NCBI GenBank assembly: GCA_017303635.1
Contig: JAFLCG010000001.1
Location: 682,001-746,000 of the forward strand
Source: Anaerolineae bacterium
GTDB lineage: Bacteria; Chloroflexota; Anaerolineae; Aggregatilineales; Phototrophicaceae
Length of the DNA stretch: 64,000 nucleotides
Direction: 5' to 3'
Every line of letters begins with the position of its first letter. Within the stretch, counting starts at the first letter, position 1. The position numbers and the translations under genes are program-made. The notes beneath the pieces were generated by a model. That model made no database searches. It had not been told where the DNA came from and saw only the letters and a program-made list of their open reading frames with translations. Below are positions 31,997 to 43,308 of the stretch, in pieces.

Positions 31997-34470
31997 GCCT
32001 GACCTCCCATCACGCTGCCGCTGCCCGCTAATGCCGCCGCCTGCCGCATTGCGTCGTCGCTTTCATCGCCATTCACCTGCACATCGATCTGCGGTTGCAC
32101 ATTGACCGAGACCGCAGGCACATTCATCACCCCAAAGGCGGTGATGCTCTCCGGCAGCAGGCGCGCAGCATGCTCGAGCTGTCCGACTTCGTTCTCTGCT
32201 GTCGCCGTCGAGACACCGCGCTCACTTCGCACTTGCTCGACTAACCCCGCCCGCGTCTCGTCACGCAAGCTGCCCTCCGTCTTGACCTCACGGATGACCG
32301 ACTCGGCCTGTGACCCATTCACGCCCAGCCGCAGCGCCTGATCCGCAAACAGACCGAAGCGCGCCAAATCCTGCTGGATAACCGGGTTATCGCCGCTCGG
32401 CGTGACACCCATCACTCGCGCCATGCGTTCTGCCAGGGCGAAGTTATCAATGCCCGTCGCGCTGGGCTGCTCGCTCTTCAGCCCGCGCAGCACATCGCCC
32501 AGCACTCCCGCGACATTCTCCGTGCCGCTGACCTTGAGCTGCCCGGCCAGCGCCTCTGCTCCGCTCTCCAGCCGCGTCGCCACCTGATCCAAACGCGATG
32601 TACCTGCGCTGTCGCCCGTGTTCGGTGTCCGGTTGGCACGCAGCGTGTCACTGATGTGCTGCTCCATCTCCTCGCCCTGCATCTCGGCGGCGTATTCGCT
32701 CTTCTGCCGCTCACGGTCGCCGCTGGTCGCCTCGTCCTCCGGCTTCGCTACCGGTGTGAAGGTGCCCATCCGGCGCGGTCGCGACGGCGTGAAGGTCGAG
32801 ATGATGTCCCCGGCTTCATCCTCAAACAGATCATCTTCCGGCGTCAGTGCGTTGGGTTTCCGCTTCGCTCCGCTCGGCAGCGTCCAGCCTTCCAGCATCT
32901 CGCCGACTGCCGGGACGAGCATCGGTCGCCCGACGACACGTCCCTTTTCGTCGTAGTCTGCCGCTCCCGGATCACGGTCGCTCAGCAGCATCATACCCAG
33001 CACTGGACCCGCCACGCGCCGCGTGGTCGCGCCTTCCAGGAACTGCTCCGCTGCCTCACCCAGCGCGGTATTACGCACGCCCGGCAGATAGGCCAGCGTG
33101 CGAGCGGCACTGGTGAGCGGTGTCACACCGCCCAGCGTCAGCCCGGCGGTCTGTGCGCGGGTTGCGCCCATGTCCATCGTCGTCATGCCTGCCAAAGACG
33201 ACGAGCCGATGGCGACCGCGCCACCCGCCGCCATCACACCAGCCGTGGCTACTGCGCCCCCCGCCTGAGCAGGAGTGAGGATCGTGCCGCCTGCCGCCTG
33301 ACTGAAGGCACTGAACAGGCGATTGAAGCTGTTCCAGACTGCTTTCACACCCGACCAGAGCGTGATCAGCATGAACACCAGGCAGATCAAACCAACACCG
33401 AGGACCACCATGCCATTGCCCGCCGCCGTCCCCGCCAGGAACAGCGCGACCACCAGCGCCTGGATGAGCGCGATGATGACCGTCTGTACGATCAGCTCGA
33501 TCCACTGATTGACGATGCTGTTGGCGATGGCCTCAGTGCGCTTGAAGAAGGCGAACAGGATAGCGACGCCGAACGAGATGAAGGTCAAGCCCTGAGCAAT
33601 GGTGATGAGCAGAAAGACCAGCTGCTCGACCACGCCGAACAGTACCAGCGGCCAGGCCGTTAGCAGTCGTCCCTGCGACGAAGACGCGACTGCAATTGAA
33701 GCGGCCCGTTCTGCATCGGTCAGGATGTCGAACGACAGCGCCGCACCCTGATTGACATCGAAGAACGAGCCGGGGAAGTACCATTCCTGCGGGATCGAAC
33801 TGACATACGCGCCGGTCAGCGGGTTGAAGAAATGCGGCGGGCAGCCGGGCGAGAAGAAGGGCTGCGGATAGCCCATCACATCCGGGCCGTCGGCGCGCAG
33901 ATAGGCCAGCGCCACGTCGAGACCGTCAATCCGACCTGCGCCCGTCGCGCCGGGCAGATAGACGCCGAGATGATCGCAGATCGCGCCGATGCCCAGGTCG
34001 GCACTTTGCACCTGGGATAGCGATCCGAATGTCCCGCCGACGCTACCCTGCAAGCCGTTGAGCGCGCTCAGGTAGAATCCCTCCGCTACCGTCATGCGGA
34101 AGTCGTTCATGCCCTGGTAGAGTGACGGTCCGACGGCGAAGAACAGCGACCCGGCGATGTACCAGAGGATAGCGCTGCGCGGGCTGACCACATCCAGCCG
34201 GATGATGGCCGCCAGCAGGTAGGTGATGCCCAGCACAAACAGCGCGACTACGAATGCCAGTCCAATGGCGACTTCGAGTGTGTCGTTGGTCATCTGGATG
34301 AGCGGCGAAAAGGCATTCTGCGCCAGCCAGCGATTGATGACCTCGACGATGTAGCCCATCATAATGAAGCCGCGCAGCAATCCCCAGTGCAGCCCTGCCA
34401 GATTGAGCAGCAGGTTGTACCAGAAGCTGTCGATGGCGATCCGCAGCCCCAGTGTGGGATCGATTGGCAA
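31993..34470 (-). CDS. VirB6/TrbL-like polytopic channel protein
   Basis: An 825-aa membrane protein. Two hydrophobic helices (~20-45 and ~70-100) and a cluster at ~265-390 (VLFGVVEQLVFLLITIAQG, FVIVQTVIIALIQALVVAL-like segments) are followed by a long hydrophilic C-terminal half with Glu/Arg-rich, partly coiled segments. Size and layout match the VirB6/TrbL component of type IV secretion, including extended cytoplasmic tails. It lies between two wall-spanning proteins in the transfer operon. Confidence 0.8.
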   Translation of the reverse strand: MPIDPTLGLRIAIDSFWYNLLLNLAGLHWGLLRGFIMMGYIVEVINRWLAQNAFSPLIQMTNDTLEVAIGLAFVVALFVLGITYLLAAIIRLDVVSPRSAILWYIAGSLFFAVGPSLYQGMNDFRMTVAEGFYLSALNGLQGSVGGTFGSLSQVQSADLGIGAICDHLGVYLPGATGAGRIDGLDVALAYLRADGPDVMGYPQPFFSPGCPPHFFNPLTGAYVSSIPQEWYFPGSFFDVNQGAALSFDILTDAERAASIAVASSSQGRLLTAWPLVLFGVVEQLVFLLITIAQGLTFISFGVAILFAFFKRTEAIANSIVNQWIELIVQTVIIALIQALVVALFLAGTAAGNGMVVLGVGLICLVFMLITLWSGVKAVWNSFNRLFSAFSQAAGGTILTPAQAGGAVATAGVMAAGGAVAIGSSSLAGMTTMDMGATRAQTAGLTLGGVTPLTSAARTLAYLPGVRNTALGEAAEQFLEGATTRRVAGPVLGMMLLSDRDPGAADYDEKGRVVGRPMLVPAVGEMLEGWTLPSGAKRKPNALTPEDDLFEDEAGDIISTFTPSRPRRMGTFTPVAKPEDEATSGDRERQKSEYAAEMQGEEMEQHISDTLRANRTPNTGDSAGTSRLDQVATRLESGAEALAGQLKVSGTENVAGVLGDVLRGLKSEQPSATGIDNFALAERMARVMGVTPSGDNPVIQQDLARFGLFADQALRLGVNGSQAESVIREVKTEGSLRDETRAGLVEQVRSERGVSTATAENEVGQLEHAARLLPESITAFGVMNVPAVSVNVQPQIDVQVNGDESDDAMRQAAALAGSGSVMGGQA

Positions 34471-34480
34471 GTGACACCTC

Positions 34481-35701
34481 CTACGGAATCAGACCGGGCT
34501 GGTTGCCGGGCGCGAGCAGCAGCGTGAAGCGGACATCGGCAGCGCGCCGCCCTGCCGGAATCGGATAGACCTTGCCGAAGTACGGCACGACCAACCGTAC
34601 GTCCGCAGTCGAGACCACCTGAAGCTGGGCATAGCCGCTGCTATCGGTGAACGCCAGCGCCAGCGCACGATTCGTTCCGACCTCGACCAGGCGCACCGAA
34701 ATCCCCGCCACCCCCTCCGCCGGATCGATGGCGCGATTGCCGTTTTCGTCGTAGCCGATGACGATAGAGGCATTGATGGTGACGGGCGCGATTACGGTCG
34801 CGGTCGCCTGCATCGTCGGCGGTGCGCTGACCAGCTCAAATGCCGCAGGCTGCGGTTCAGGTGTCGGTGTCTGAGTCTCGTCGGGCGGTGGAATGACGAG
34901 CGTGTGTCCGTTACTACGCCAGATCTGGATGGCATCGAGCGCGACGGTGATTCCCTCGCTGCGAGAATTCTTTTGCCCGGTTGGGCGCAGTTCCAGCAGA
35001 TGGGTTCCAGATGTAACCATATAGACGCGCGTGCCGGGGAAGGCCAGCTCGTCCGCATAAGCGTCAATCGTGTCGATGACCACGCCATCGACCACCACAT
35101 GGAAAATACCCATGTTGCGCGCCACCACATAGCGAATGCGCAGCCCCTCACCCTCGAATGCGAAAACGACGCTCGAATACACATCCTCGGTGCGATGGTA
35201 CTGCCCGCGACTGGCGTTCTCGTGCAGCCGCCGCTCCCAGCGCGTGGTGTAGATCACATTTGGGTTGTCTGACTCGAAACTTGTCCAGCCAAAGTACGGT
35301 GGCGGCAACCGGGTCGCATCGGGCAGCGGCTCGTAGGGATTGGGCGGGGCGGGGATAACAGTCACATTCGCTGGATACGGTGTCGCTGTAGGCGGCATGA
35401 CTACGCCAGGCATGACCGCATAGATCTCCAGCACGCGCGTCGCCAATGTGGGCATGACTACTGTCGGCACAAGCGTAGGTTCTACCGTGAGAGTGGGCAT
35501 CGTCAATGTTGTCGGTGATGCGGTCGGCAGCGGCGTGCGCGTCGGGCGCATTGGCGCGTCAGTGGTCAGTATGGCCAGAGTGGGCAGTATGGTCAGTTTT
35601 TCTGGCACATTCAATTGAAAAATGCTGTAGGCCAGCACCGCCCAGATGGGCAGGCACAGCAGCGCCAAAAGCAGCAGGGTTGTACGTTGAAATCGGGACA
35701 T
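34481..35701 (-). CDS. Surface protein with Thr/Pro stalk, first gene of transfer operon
   Basis: A 406-aa protein. The start ATG 35701 (GGAG 6 nt upstream) gives an N-terminal membrane anchor (~5-28). Then come a Thr/Pro-rich stalk (~45-115), a beta-sandwich-like domain (~135-265, with FEGEGLRIRYVVARNMG) and a C-terminal domain resembling Cna-B/SdrD-type repeats (VIGYDENGNRAIDPAEGVAG at ~310-330). Probably displayed on the cell surface, where it may help donor-recipient contact. Co-directional and nearly contiguous with the VirB6-like gene. Confidence 0.75.
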   Translation of the reverse strand: MSRFQRTTLLLLALLCLPIWAVLAYSIFQLNVPEKLTILPTLAILTTDAPMRPTRTPLPTASPTTLTMPTLTVEPTLVPTVVMPTLATRVLEIYAVMPGVVMPPTATPYPANVTVIPAPPNPYEPLPDATRLPPPYFGWTSFESDNPNVIYTTRWERRLHENASRGQYHRTEDVYSSVVFAFEGEGLRIRYVVARNMGIFHVVVDGVVIDTIDAYADELAFPGTRVYMVTSGTHLLELRPTGQKNSRSEGITVALDAIQIWRSNGHTLVIPPPDETQTPTPEPQPAAFELVSAPPTMQATATVIAPVTINASIVIGYDENGNRAIDPAEGVAGISVRLVEVGTNRALALAFTDSSGYAQLQVVSTADVRLVVPYFGKVYPIPAGRRAADVRFTLLLAPGNQPGLIP

Positions 35702-35810
35702 GAAAAACTCCACCATTCGCTAGACTTTCATCGTAGCGAAGGCAGAGTCCTGGCGGCTGTCTGTTGTTCAGTTGGCGGTGTGGGAGGTTTCAGTCTGAGG
35801 AAGCAGGATT

Positions 35811-36449
35811 TCACTCCTGTAAACAGGTGAAGCCCTCTGCCGCCGCACGATGGATGAGATGCTCGTTGGTCTTTGCACCGAAGCGCTGGCGCAGTTTCTG
35901 CCGCACCCAGTAGACGCGCCGCTGGGTGATGCCCAGGTCACGGGCGATCTGACCAGCATGGATGCCTTTCGCCAGTTTGTTGAGCACTTCGCGTGCTTCG
36001 TCGTCCAGATAGCCGTCGGGTTGCAGCGAGTGCAGCGCGACCAGGTACTCGGCGTTAGCAGTTGGTGAGAGGTAGGGTCGGTCGCGCATGACGGTATCGA
36101 GCGCGATGGTCAGGCAGTCCTGCAAATCATCACTCTTGTAGAGGTAGCCGTTCACGCCGCAGGCGAACAGGTCGCGGATCAGCATGCCTTCTGCCAGCGC
36201 TCCCATCACGACCAGTTTGGTGCGTGGTGCAATCGTCTGCAGCTCTTCCACTGCACTTAAGATGTCCATCCCGTGAAACCACTCGTTCAGCAGGATCACA
36301 TCGGGTACATCCTTCGCTGCCATCGTCAGCAGTTCCTCAATCGCCCGCGCTGTGCCGACCACCGTATAACGATAGTCACTTTCAATGGTCGCTTTTGCCC
36401 CCAGAATGGTCAGATCGGAATCGTCCGCAATGATAATCCGAATGGTCAT
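35811..36449 (-). CDS. NarL-like regulator with degenerate receiver (Asp to Asn)
   Basis: A 212-aa protein with a response-regulator receiver (~1-125) and a C-terminal LuxR-like helix-turn-helix (~145-205: LAKGIHAGQIARDLGITQRR). The acidic pocket Asp9/Asp10 and the Lys in GYLYKSDD are kept, but the phospho-acceptor position in DVILLNEW is Asn55. It therefore probably does not take a phosphate by the usual route. No histidine kinase is nearby. It lies directly upstream of the transfer operon on the same strand, so it is a good candidate to control conjugation. Confidence 0.85.
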   Translation of the reverse strand: MTIRIIIADDSDLTILGAKATIESDYRYTVVGTARAIEELLTMAAKDVPDVILLNEWFHGMDILSAVEELQTIAPRTKLVVMGALAEGMLIRDLFACGVNGYLYKSDDLQDCLTIALDTVMRDRPYLSPTANAEYLVALHSLQPDGYLDDEAREVLNKLAKGIHAGQIARDLGITQRRVYWVRQKLRQRFGAKTNEHLIHRAAAEGFTCLQE

Positions 36450-36585
36450 AGCTTCTCCCTCAATAATCTCGATGCTGGCTTACCGTAGCATCTCTAAGGT
36501 TCAGAAAGAAAGGCAATTTACGACAAAAAAGCGAGCATCATTGCCCGCCGTGCGCTGTACTTTTTCAGCTTTTCGGCGCAGACTT

Positions 36586-37224
36586 TCATGTCGTTTCTTC
36601 GAGCAGTCCCTGGCGGCGGGCTGCATCGACGATGTTGTCCGAGTTCTGGATATTGAGGACCTCACGAATCTTTGCCTTCGAACGGTACACCGAACGGTCT
36701 GACACGCCAAGCTGCTGGGCGATCTGCTGCACGGTGAAGTCCTGCGCAATCATCTGCAAGATCTGCTTGTCCATGTTGGTCAGATCGCCGCCCGCGACGA
36801 AGGTCACCTCGGTCGCCAGCAGTTCAGCTACTTTTGGCGAGAAATAGCGCAAGTCGCGGCAGAGTGTGCTCACGCTGTAACTCAGGCAGAGTTCCATATC
36901 ATCTCGCATATAAATGAAGCCATGCGCGCCATTCTGGATCGTTTGTTTCACAAAAGGTGCGTTCAACCGCTCACTCAGGACGACGATCTTCAGAGTCGGC
37001 AGCGCCGCACGCAGCTTTCGGATGAGCGCGGCATAGGGTGTTGGCGTATAGCGGTTGTCGCTGAGATAAAGAATGGTCATGTCACCCAACTGCGACTCAT
37101 CGGGTAGTGTTTCAGCCCCTTCCACACTGCTGCGTGGCAAAACGGTGCGCTCAAGAACGACGCGTATCCCATCCCGGAGAACGACATTGGCTTCAACGAT
37201 CAGGATACGAATACAGGTCAACAC
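36586..37224 (-). CDS. NarL-like regulator with degenerate receiver, paralogue
   Basis: A 212-aa protein of the same architecture and length as the next gene: pseudo-receiver (~1-125) plus C-terminal HTH (~150-208: MIAQDFTVQQIAQQLGVSDR). The acidic pair is reduced to Glu11-Ala12, the acceptor region reads ILYLSDNRY with no Asp at the expected position, and the usual Lys is replaced in GFIYMRDD. It is thus more decayed than its neighbour, while the DNA-binding part looks intact. The pair probably arose by duplication and may act as heterodimers. Confidence 0.82.
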   Translation of the reverse strand: MLTCIRILIVEANVVLRDGIRVVLERTVLPRSSVEGAETLPDESQLGDMTILYLSDNRYTPTPYAALIRKLRAALPTLKIVVLSERLNAPFVKQTIQNGAHGFIYMRDDMELCLSYSVSTLCRDLRYFSPKVAELLATEVTFVAGGDLTNMDKQILQMIAQDFTVQQIAQQLGVSDRSVYRSKAKIREVLNIQNSDNIVDAARRQGLLEETT

Positions 37225-37257
37225 GACAGGCCTCCTTCTAATCTGTATCGCACGGAT

Positions 37258-37312
37258 GTTCTATTGGTGGACGGATCAGAGTATTACAGATTCCTAACCA
37301 CGTCAATAGAAC
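37258..37312. repeat. 9-bp inverted repeat in the regulator/recombinase spacer
   Basis: GTTCTATTG (37258-37266) and CAATAGAAC (37304-37312) flank 37 bp in the divergent spacer between the NarL-like genes and the integration module. Could be an operator or a recombinase-related site. Confidence 0.4.
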
Positions 37313-37508
37313 AACAGGATAGAGTTTGGTTGGGTTCCGTTCGGATTGGGTAGCTGACAACCTTCGTGTCATGGTGACAGCCCGATGGCGCAAATTTCCC
37401 GCGCACCTTGTCCACTATTGCCTGTAGTTTTGGCGCAGCCTGACAGACTCTCGCCCTTCATTTCTGTATCCTGTGAATCCATCTACAAGTTCGGTTGAGG
37501 AGCAGGAA

Positions 37509-37682
37509 GTGAAGGGAAACACAGAACTACTGTCAGTGTGGTCAGCACCCGTGATGACCGTGCCGATGTCGCCGCGCGTCGTCCTATCACGGCGCGAGTA
37601 CCAGCGCCGAGTCAACCTGCGCCGTGCCACCCACCAGTGGGCGTTGCGAAAGGTGAAAACATTGCCAGGCGGTGGCTCATGA
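37509..37682 (+). CDS. Small basic ORF upstream of the recombinase (57 aa)
   Basis: GTG 37509 preceded by AGGAG; the product is basic in its C-terminal half (LSRREYQRRVNLRRATHQWA). Its TGA overlaps the ATG of the next small ORF. It may encode an excision-type or regulatory peptide for the integration module, but no family is recognised. Confidence 0.45.
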   Translation: MKGNTELLSVWSAPVMTVPMSPRVVLSRREYQRRVNLRRATHQWALRKVKTLPGGGS

Positions 37683-37876
37683 GGACGCCATCATGCAGCT
37701 TGCCAGATCAAACTGCTGTGTCTGACATTCGTCCAAATCGCAAGGATCTCGAGGACATGCTCAAACGCATTTTTGAGATTGCCCAGATCGTCGCAAACGC
37801 GACTTCTCCTGGTTTGGAGGTGAATGATCGGGATGACCCTGCTGCCCAAAAACACAATAGTCCATACTTGCAGTAA
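37679..37876 (+). CDS. Small ORF coupled to the preceding one (65 aa)
   Basis: The ATG at 37679 overlaps the upstream stop (ATGA). The middle is helical (RKDLEDMLKRIFEIAQIVAN) and the tail is polar. It ends 50 bp before the recombinase. The product is unknown; a recombination directionality factor is one possibility. Confidence 0.45.
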   Translation: MRTPSCSLPDQTAVSDIRPNRKDLEDMLKRIFEIAQIVANATSPGLEVNDRDDPAAQKHNSPYLQ

Positions 37877-37926
37877 GCTGAAGATGACTCGGAGATTTCG
37901 ATAGGTCGTTAGAACTCGGAGATGAC

Positions 37927-39732
<1,806 letters not shown>

Positions 39733-39750
<18 letters not shown>

Positions 39751-41412
39751 CATCTCCAGTGTAAATGGGCTATTGCCAGCACGCAGCGCCAAAATCCACT
39801 CGGAACGCTGAGCCACAGTGGCGGCATCCATATTCACTTCACGCCCCCAGGTCACATAAGCGCTGAAATCCGCAATTGCCCCTTCCAGGTTGCCGGTCAG
39901 CGCGCGGGCCAGACCGCGTGCATCCCGGTGCTGGGCACTGTCGGGTGCGCCCAGGACCGCCGATTCACAGGCGGGCAGGACTTCGGCGGCAAACCCGGCT
40001 TTAGATCCGTACCAGCATACCGAATAGGACATACCCGGCCAGCCATTGATCTGGGCGGCTTGCTCGAACAGGCTGCGTGAGGATTCGCCAGTGGCTTGGC
40101 GGGCTTCATCTAGCAACGTGTTCAACCGACTGTAGTGCGGCGGAAACTGTGGGCAAAGCCCATCAGAGTCGACCGACAGCATCGCATCTACTGCGAGTTC
40201 ACTCGTGGTAGGGTTCCGACCAACAATGTCACACGGTGTGATGGCTGGCTCACGAGCGATATTCAGTGGATTCCAGAGCAGCACACCATCACCGGTTGCG
40301 ACCGCGATGACAGCCGCGGTCGGGTTAATCTGGATCGCAGTGAGTGCCAGATTTTCCGGGGAGGGCTGACTCAAATTCGCTTCCAGGCTGCGTTCAGAGA
40401 TCCGCCAGAAGTGGAGTCGGTCACTGGCTGCTGCTAACCAATCGCCGTCGGGATTAAGACTCAGTCCGTTCAGGGTGCCCAGGCCTTCCGCGCTAGATAC
40501 CACCCGCCGCTCGCGCAGATCCCACAGGTTGATGCGTCCATCCCATGAGCCAGAGATCAACTGCTTGCCATCCGGCGTGAAGCGGAGGCCGGTGATGCGG
40601 TCGCGGTGGTCATCCAATCGGGCGATACGCTCACGAGATTCGGTTTGCCACAGGCTGATACCACCTCGGCTATCGCCTCCAGCCAGGGCATGACCATCAA
40701 TGCTGAAGGCCAGGCTCGTATAGCTGATGCGTGTTTCCCGGTTCTGCAGCGCCTCTCCGTTGGGCGTGCCGCTCGGTATATCCCACAGGCGGACGGTGCC
40801 ATCCACCGAGGCGGACGCGAGGATCTGCCCCGCGGGATGGAAGGCCAGCGCCTGCACCTGATCGGTATGCCCCATCAGCCGGCTGAGGCGAGCGCCGCTG
40901 AGCGCATCCCAGAGAACCACCATGCCGCGCTCATGAGCGGAAGCCAGCAGTTGACCATCCGGGCTGAAGGCCAGCGCGGTCACGACACCCCCGGGTTCAG
41001 CCAGCACAAACGGCAAGTAGGGTTGTGAGGTAGCAGTATCCCAGAGTTGGATGAAACTATCGGCTGATCCAGAGGCGAGCAGGCTGCCATCCGGGCTGTA
41101 GGCGAGCGCACTGACGAAGGCGCTATGCCCGTGCAGGTAGCGGAGCAGCGTCGGCTCCGCCTGGCGGATCGGCTCCCAGTAGTCTGGCCCGGCTGCCTGA
41201 CCGAGCAGCATGGCTTCACTGAACCGCCCTTCGCCCAGTGCTAGCTGCCCTTGCAGGGCCAGATTCTCGGCCCGCAACCGCGCATTCTCCGCTGCCAGAT
41301 CCTCCCCTGACACCGGCGTGGGCTGGGCGCGGACGGGTTGGATGAGCACGGTGCTGACCAGCAGCGCCAGCACCCAGAACCGTAAAGAAGGGACAAGCGG
41401 TGAAGAAGACAT
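39733..41412 (-). CDS. Exported WD40-repeat protein
   Basis: A 559-aa protein with a signal peptide or anchor (~10-29, cleavage near VRAQ) and a short Glu/Leu-rich coiled segment (~37-60). At least seven WD40 blades span ~85-385 (for example HSAFVSALAYSPDGSLLASG, GHTDQVQALAFHPAGQILAS). A C-terminal helical, tetratricopeptide-like part (~430-545) follows. Likely a protein-interaction platform outside the membrane. Its 3' end overlaps the recombinase ORF end by 18 bp, so this is the first chromosomal gene right of the element. Confidence 0.85.
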
Positions 41413-41479
41413 GGGCAGACTCCGGCACTTTTTACAAAATTAGCCTCATTCTAAGAGCCAATCGGATCGTCCGCCATGC

Positions 41480-41485
41480 TATAAT
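41480..41485 (+). promoter_or_regulatory. -10 element upstream of the 451-aa gene
   Basis: TATAAT 40 bp before ATG 41525; no good -35 is visible. Confidence 0.35.
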
Positions 41486-41524
41486 CATCTTCATTACGGT
41501 CTTTATACGCATCCGGCATATCCT

Positions 41525-42880
41525 ATGTTTGACAATAAATCCCCCAACTATCCGGATATTCTTGGTTACATCACGGGTGATGAACGCCTGACCAACGGGG
41601 TCATCCAGGCGGCGCTGGCGACCAACACGCGGGTCATCCCGGCTGGGCAGACCTTCGCGTTGCTCCTGCTGCTGCAAAACCTCTCGGACGTGAATGTGGA
41701 GGTCAAGGCGACCCTGCAGGTTCCCGCGCAGGATGCCAAGCGCCAGAAAGGGCGCCTCATCCCGGAAAGCCCTTCCGCCCATGTGACAGTGGCTCCGGCA
41801 GAGGTCGGCTATCTGGTGCTGCCGGTGGATACGCTGCCGGATACCGCCCACGCGCTCTACACCTTCGGCATGACCCTGGAGGTGGAGCCGCTGGCGAAAC
41901 CCCGCCGCATCCGCCAGACGGATAGCAAGGGTGGGGTCAACCTGAATTACTACTTCTACCTCTCCTGGCAGACGATTGAGCGCCTGCTCAAGCTGAAGAA
42001 CCTGGCCTTCAGCGGGGGTAAGGGCCTGCTGGGGGGCTACCTCGAAACCACCATCACGATTGACCCCCCGCGGGGCAAGGCCAGCGTGGCCGCGCCCAAG
42101 TCCGGCTGGAACCGCCTGTGGGCGCTTGATCAGAACAGTGATGCGCGCCCGCTGCTGGAACGCTACGGCACCGACCTGCGGACGCAGATTCTGCCCGCGC
42201 TGAAGGATGCACCGCTGGTTAAGCTCTTTGGCAACGCCATCGGCGAGCGGGTGAAGTCCACCGGCTACGCCATCAAATCTGCCGAGGCTTATTTTATTGC
42301 GCGGCTGTGCCAGGAAGTGATCGACCGCAGCCGCCGCAAGCTGCCGAACTTCCATGAGCCGGAGGAGCGCACGGATTATGTGGCGGCGGTGCTGGCCGAA
42401 CCCTGGCCGACCGACGGCACACCCATTCCGCTGCCCAACTGGTGCCGCGCGCTGCTAGGCATGATCTCCGAGGACGAGCGCGTGCTGGCCCGCCCGGCGG
42501 AGGCCCTGGCCGGCTCGCTGCTCAACGATGTCATTCGGGATGCGGTGCGGGTGGGCTTCCAGTCGATCAAAGCTGCCTCCCGGCGCAATCTGGGCACCGC
42601 TGCCGAGATCCACATCTACAGCGATTATCTGGTCAACCGGCTGAACCAGCAGGAAAAGGCGATTGAACTGGTCGACCTGTACCTGCCGCTGGTGCTGGGC
42701 GGGATCGTCATCGCCGATAACATCCCGCTGCCAGATGTGAAGCACTTCGAGAAGCTCAAGCAGATCGGCCACCGCGTGCAGGATGAAGCCTTCAACCGCA
42801 ATGCCGATACCGCGCTCTCCTTCGATGTTATCGACGATGTGATGGAGTGGGCGCTGCGCCGCTACACCGGCTGGCAGTGA
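41525..42880 (+). CDS. Hypothetical protein (451 aa)
   Basis: A 451-aa cytosolic protein of unknown family. The N-terminal third is beta-rich, like an immunoglobulin-type or protein-scaffolding module (~30-120: NVEVKATLQVPAQ, LVLPVDTLPDTAHALYTFGM). The rest is mainly helical. No catalytic motif is recognised. Single gene with a likely own promoter; codon use matches its chromosomal neighbours. Confidence 0.8.
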   Translation: MFDNKSPNYPDILGYITGDERLTNGVIQAALATNTRVIPAGQTFALLLLLQNLSDVNVEVKATLQVPAQDAKRQKGRLIPESPSAHVTVAPAEVGYLVLPVDTLPDTAHALYTFGMTLEVEPLAKPRRIRQTDSKGGVNLNYYFYLSWQTIERLLKLKNLAFSGGKGLLGGYLETTITIDPPRGKASVAAPKSGWNRLWALDQNSDARPLLERYGTDLRTQILPALKDAPLVKLFGNAIGERVKSTGYAIKSAEAYFIARLCQEVIDRSRRKLPNFHEPEERTDYVAAVLAEPWPTDGTPIPLPNWCRALLGMISEDERVLARPAEALAGSLLNDVIRDAVRVGFQSIKAASRRNLGTAAEIHIYSDYLVNRLNQQEKAIELVDLYLPLVLGGIVIADNIPLPDVKHFEKLKQIGHRVQDEAFNRNADTALSFDVIDDVMEWALRRYTGWQ

Positions 42881-43186
42881 TGCAGGCTGTTGGCTGATGG
42901 TCGATGGCTGCGAATTTGTCCCCAATGAAGTTTGACAACCATCCTCGGCAATGAGAATGCATACTCCCCCTCTCCAGCGACCCGGCTCCCGCGTCAACTT
43001 ACGCCGATCAACCAGTGAGGGGAGCGAAAGGAGACGCCGAAGGCGGCTGGGGGGGAGGTTCCGGCTTTGCGCCCGCTGCCCTTTACCGATTTTGCTCATC
43101 AAATCGCATCAGGTAGACCATACCACAAGCGTCTATACGTCCATATTCATTCGGTTCACAGCGACTTTTAAAGGGTCACTCCAGTT

Positions 43187-43212
43187 CCCCCTCTCCGTAC
43201 ACGGGGAGGGGG
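43187..43212. repeat. GC-rich dispersed hairpin (CCCCTCTCC type)
   Basis: CCCCCTCTCCGT-ac-ACGGGGAGGGGG forms a 12-bp stem with one wobble. Related stems occur at 46543-46576 and 50606-50630, indicating a small dispersed family in spacers. Confidence 0.6.
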
Positions 43213-43233
43213 CTAGGGGGAGGGGTTCCGTTT

Positions 43234-43261
43234 TTGTCCCGATTGTACGGCGGGATATAAT
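43234..43261 (+). promoter_or_regulatory. Promoter of the DUF4062-STAND gene
   Basis: -35 TTGTCC (43234-43239), 16-bp spacer, -10 TATAAT (43256-43261), 47 bp before the start codon. Confidence 0.5.
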
Positions 43262-43308
43262 TGATATAACAACCTCCTTGTGACAATTGCCGTGCTGGAG
43301 CGCCACCC

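Larger units (their letters stand above)
42881..43308. other. Intergenic spacer with hairpin repeats and promoter
   Basis: No supported gene. It begins with a TGTTGGCTGATGGTCGATGG quasi-repeat and contains GC-rich CCCTCTCC/GGGGAGG motifs that recur in other spacers of this window (46.5 kb, 50.6 kb). It ends with the promoter for the STAND gene. Confidence 0.5.
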
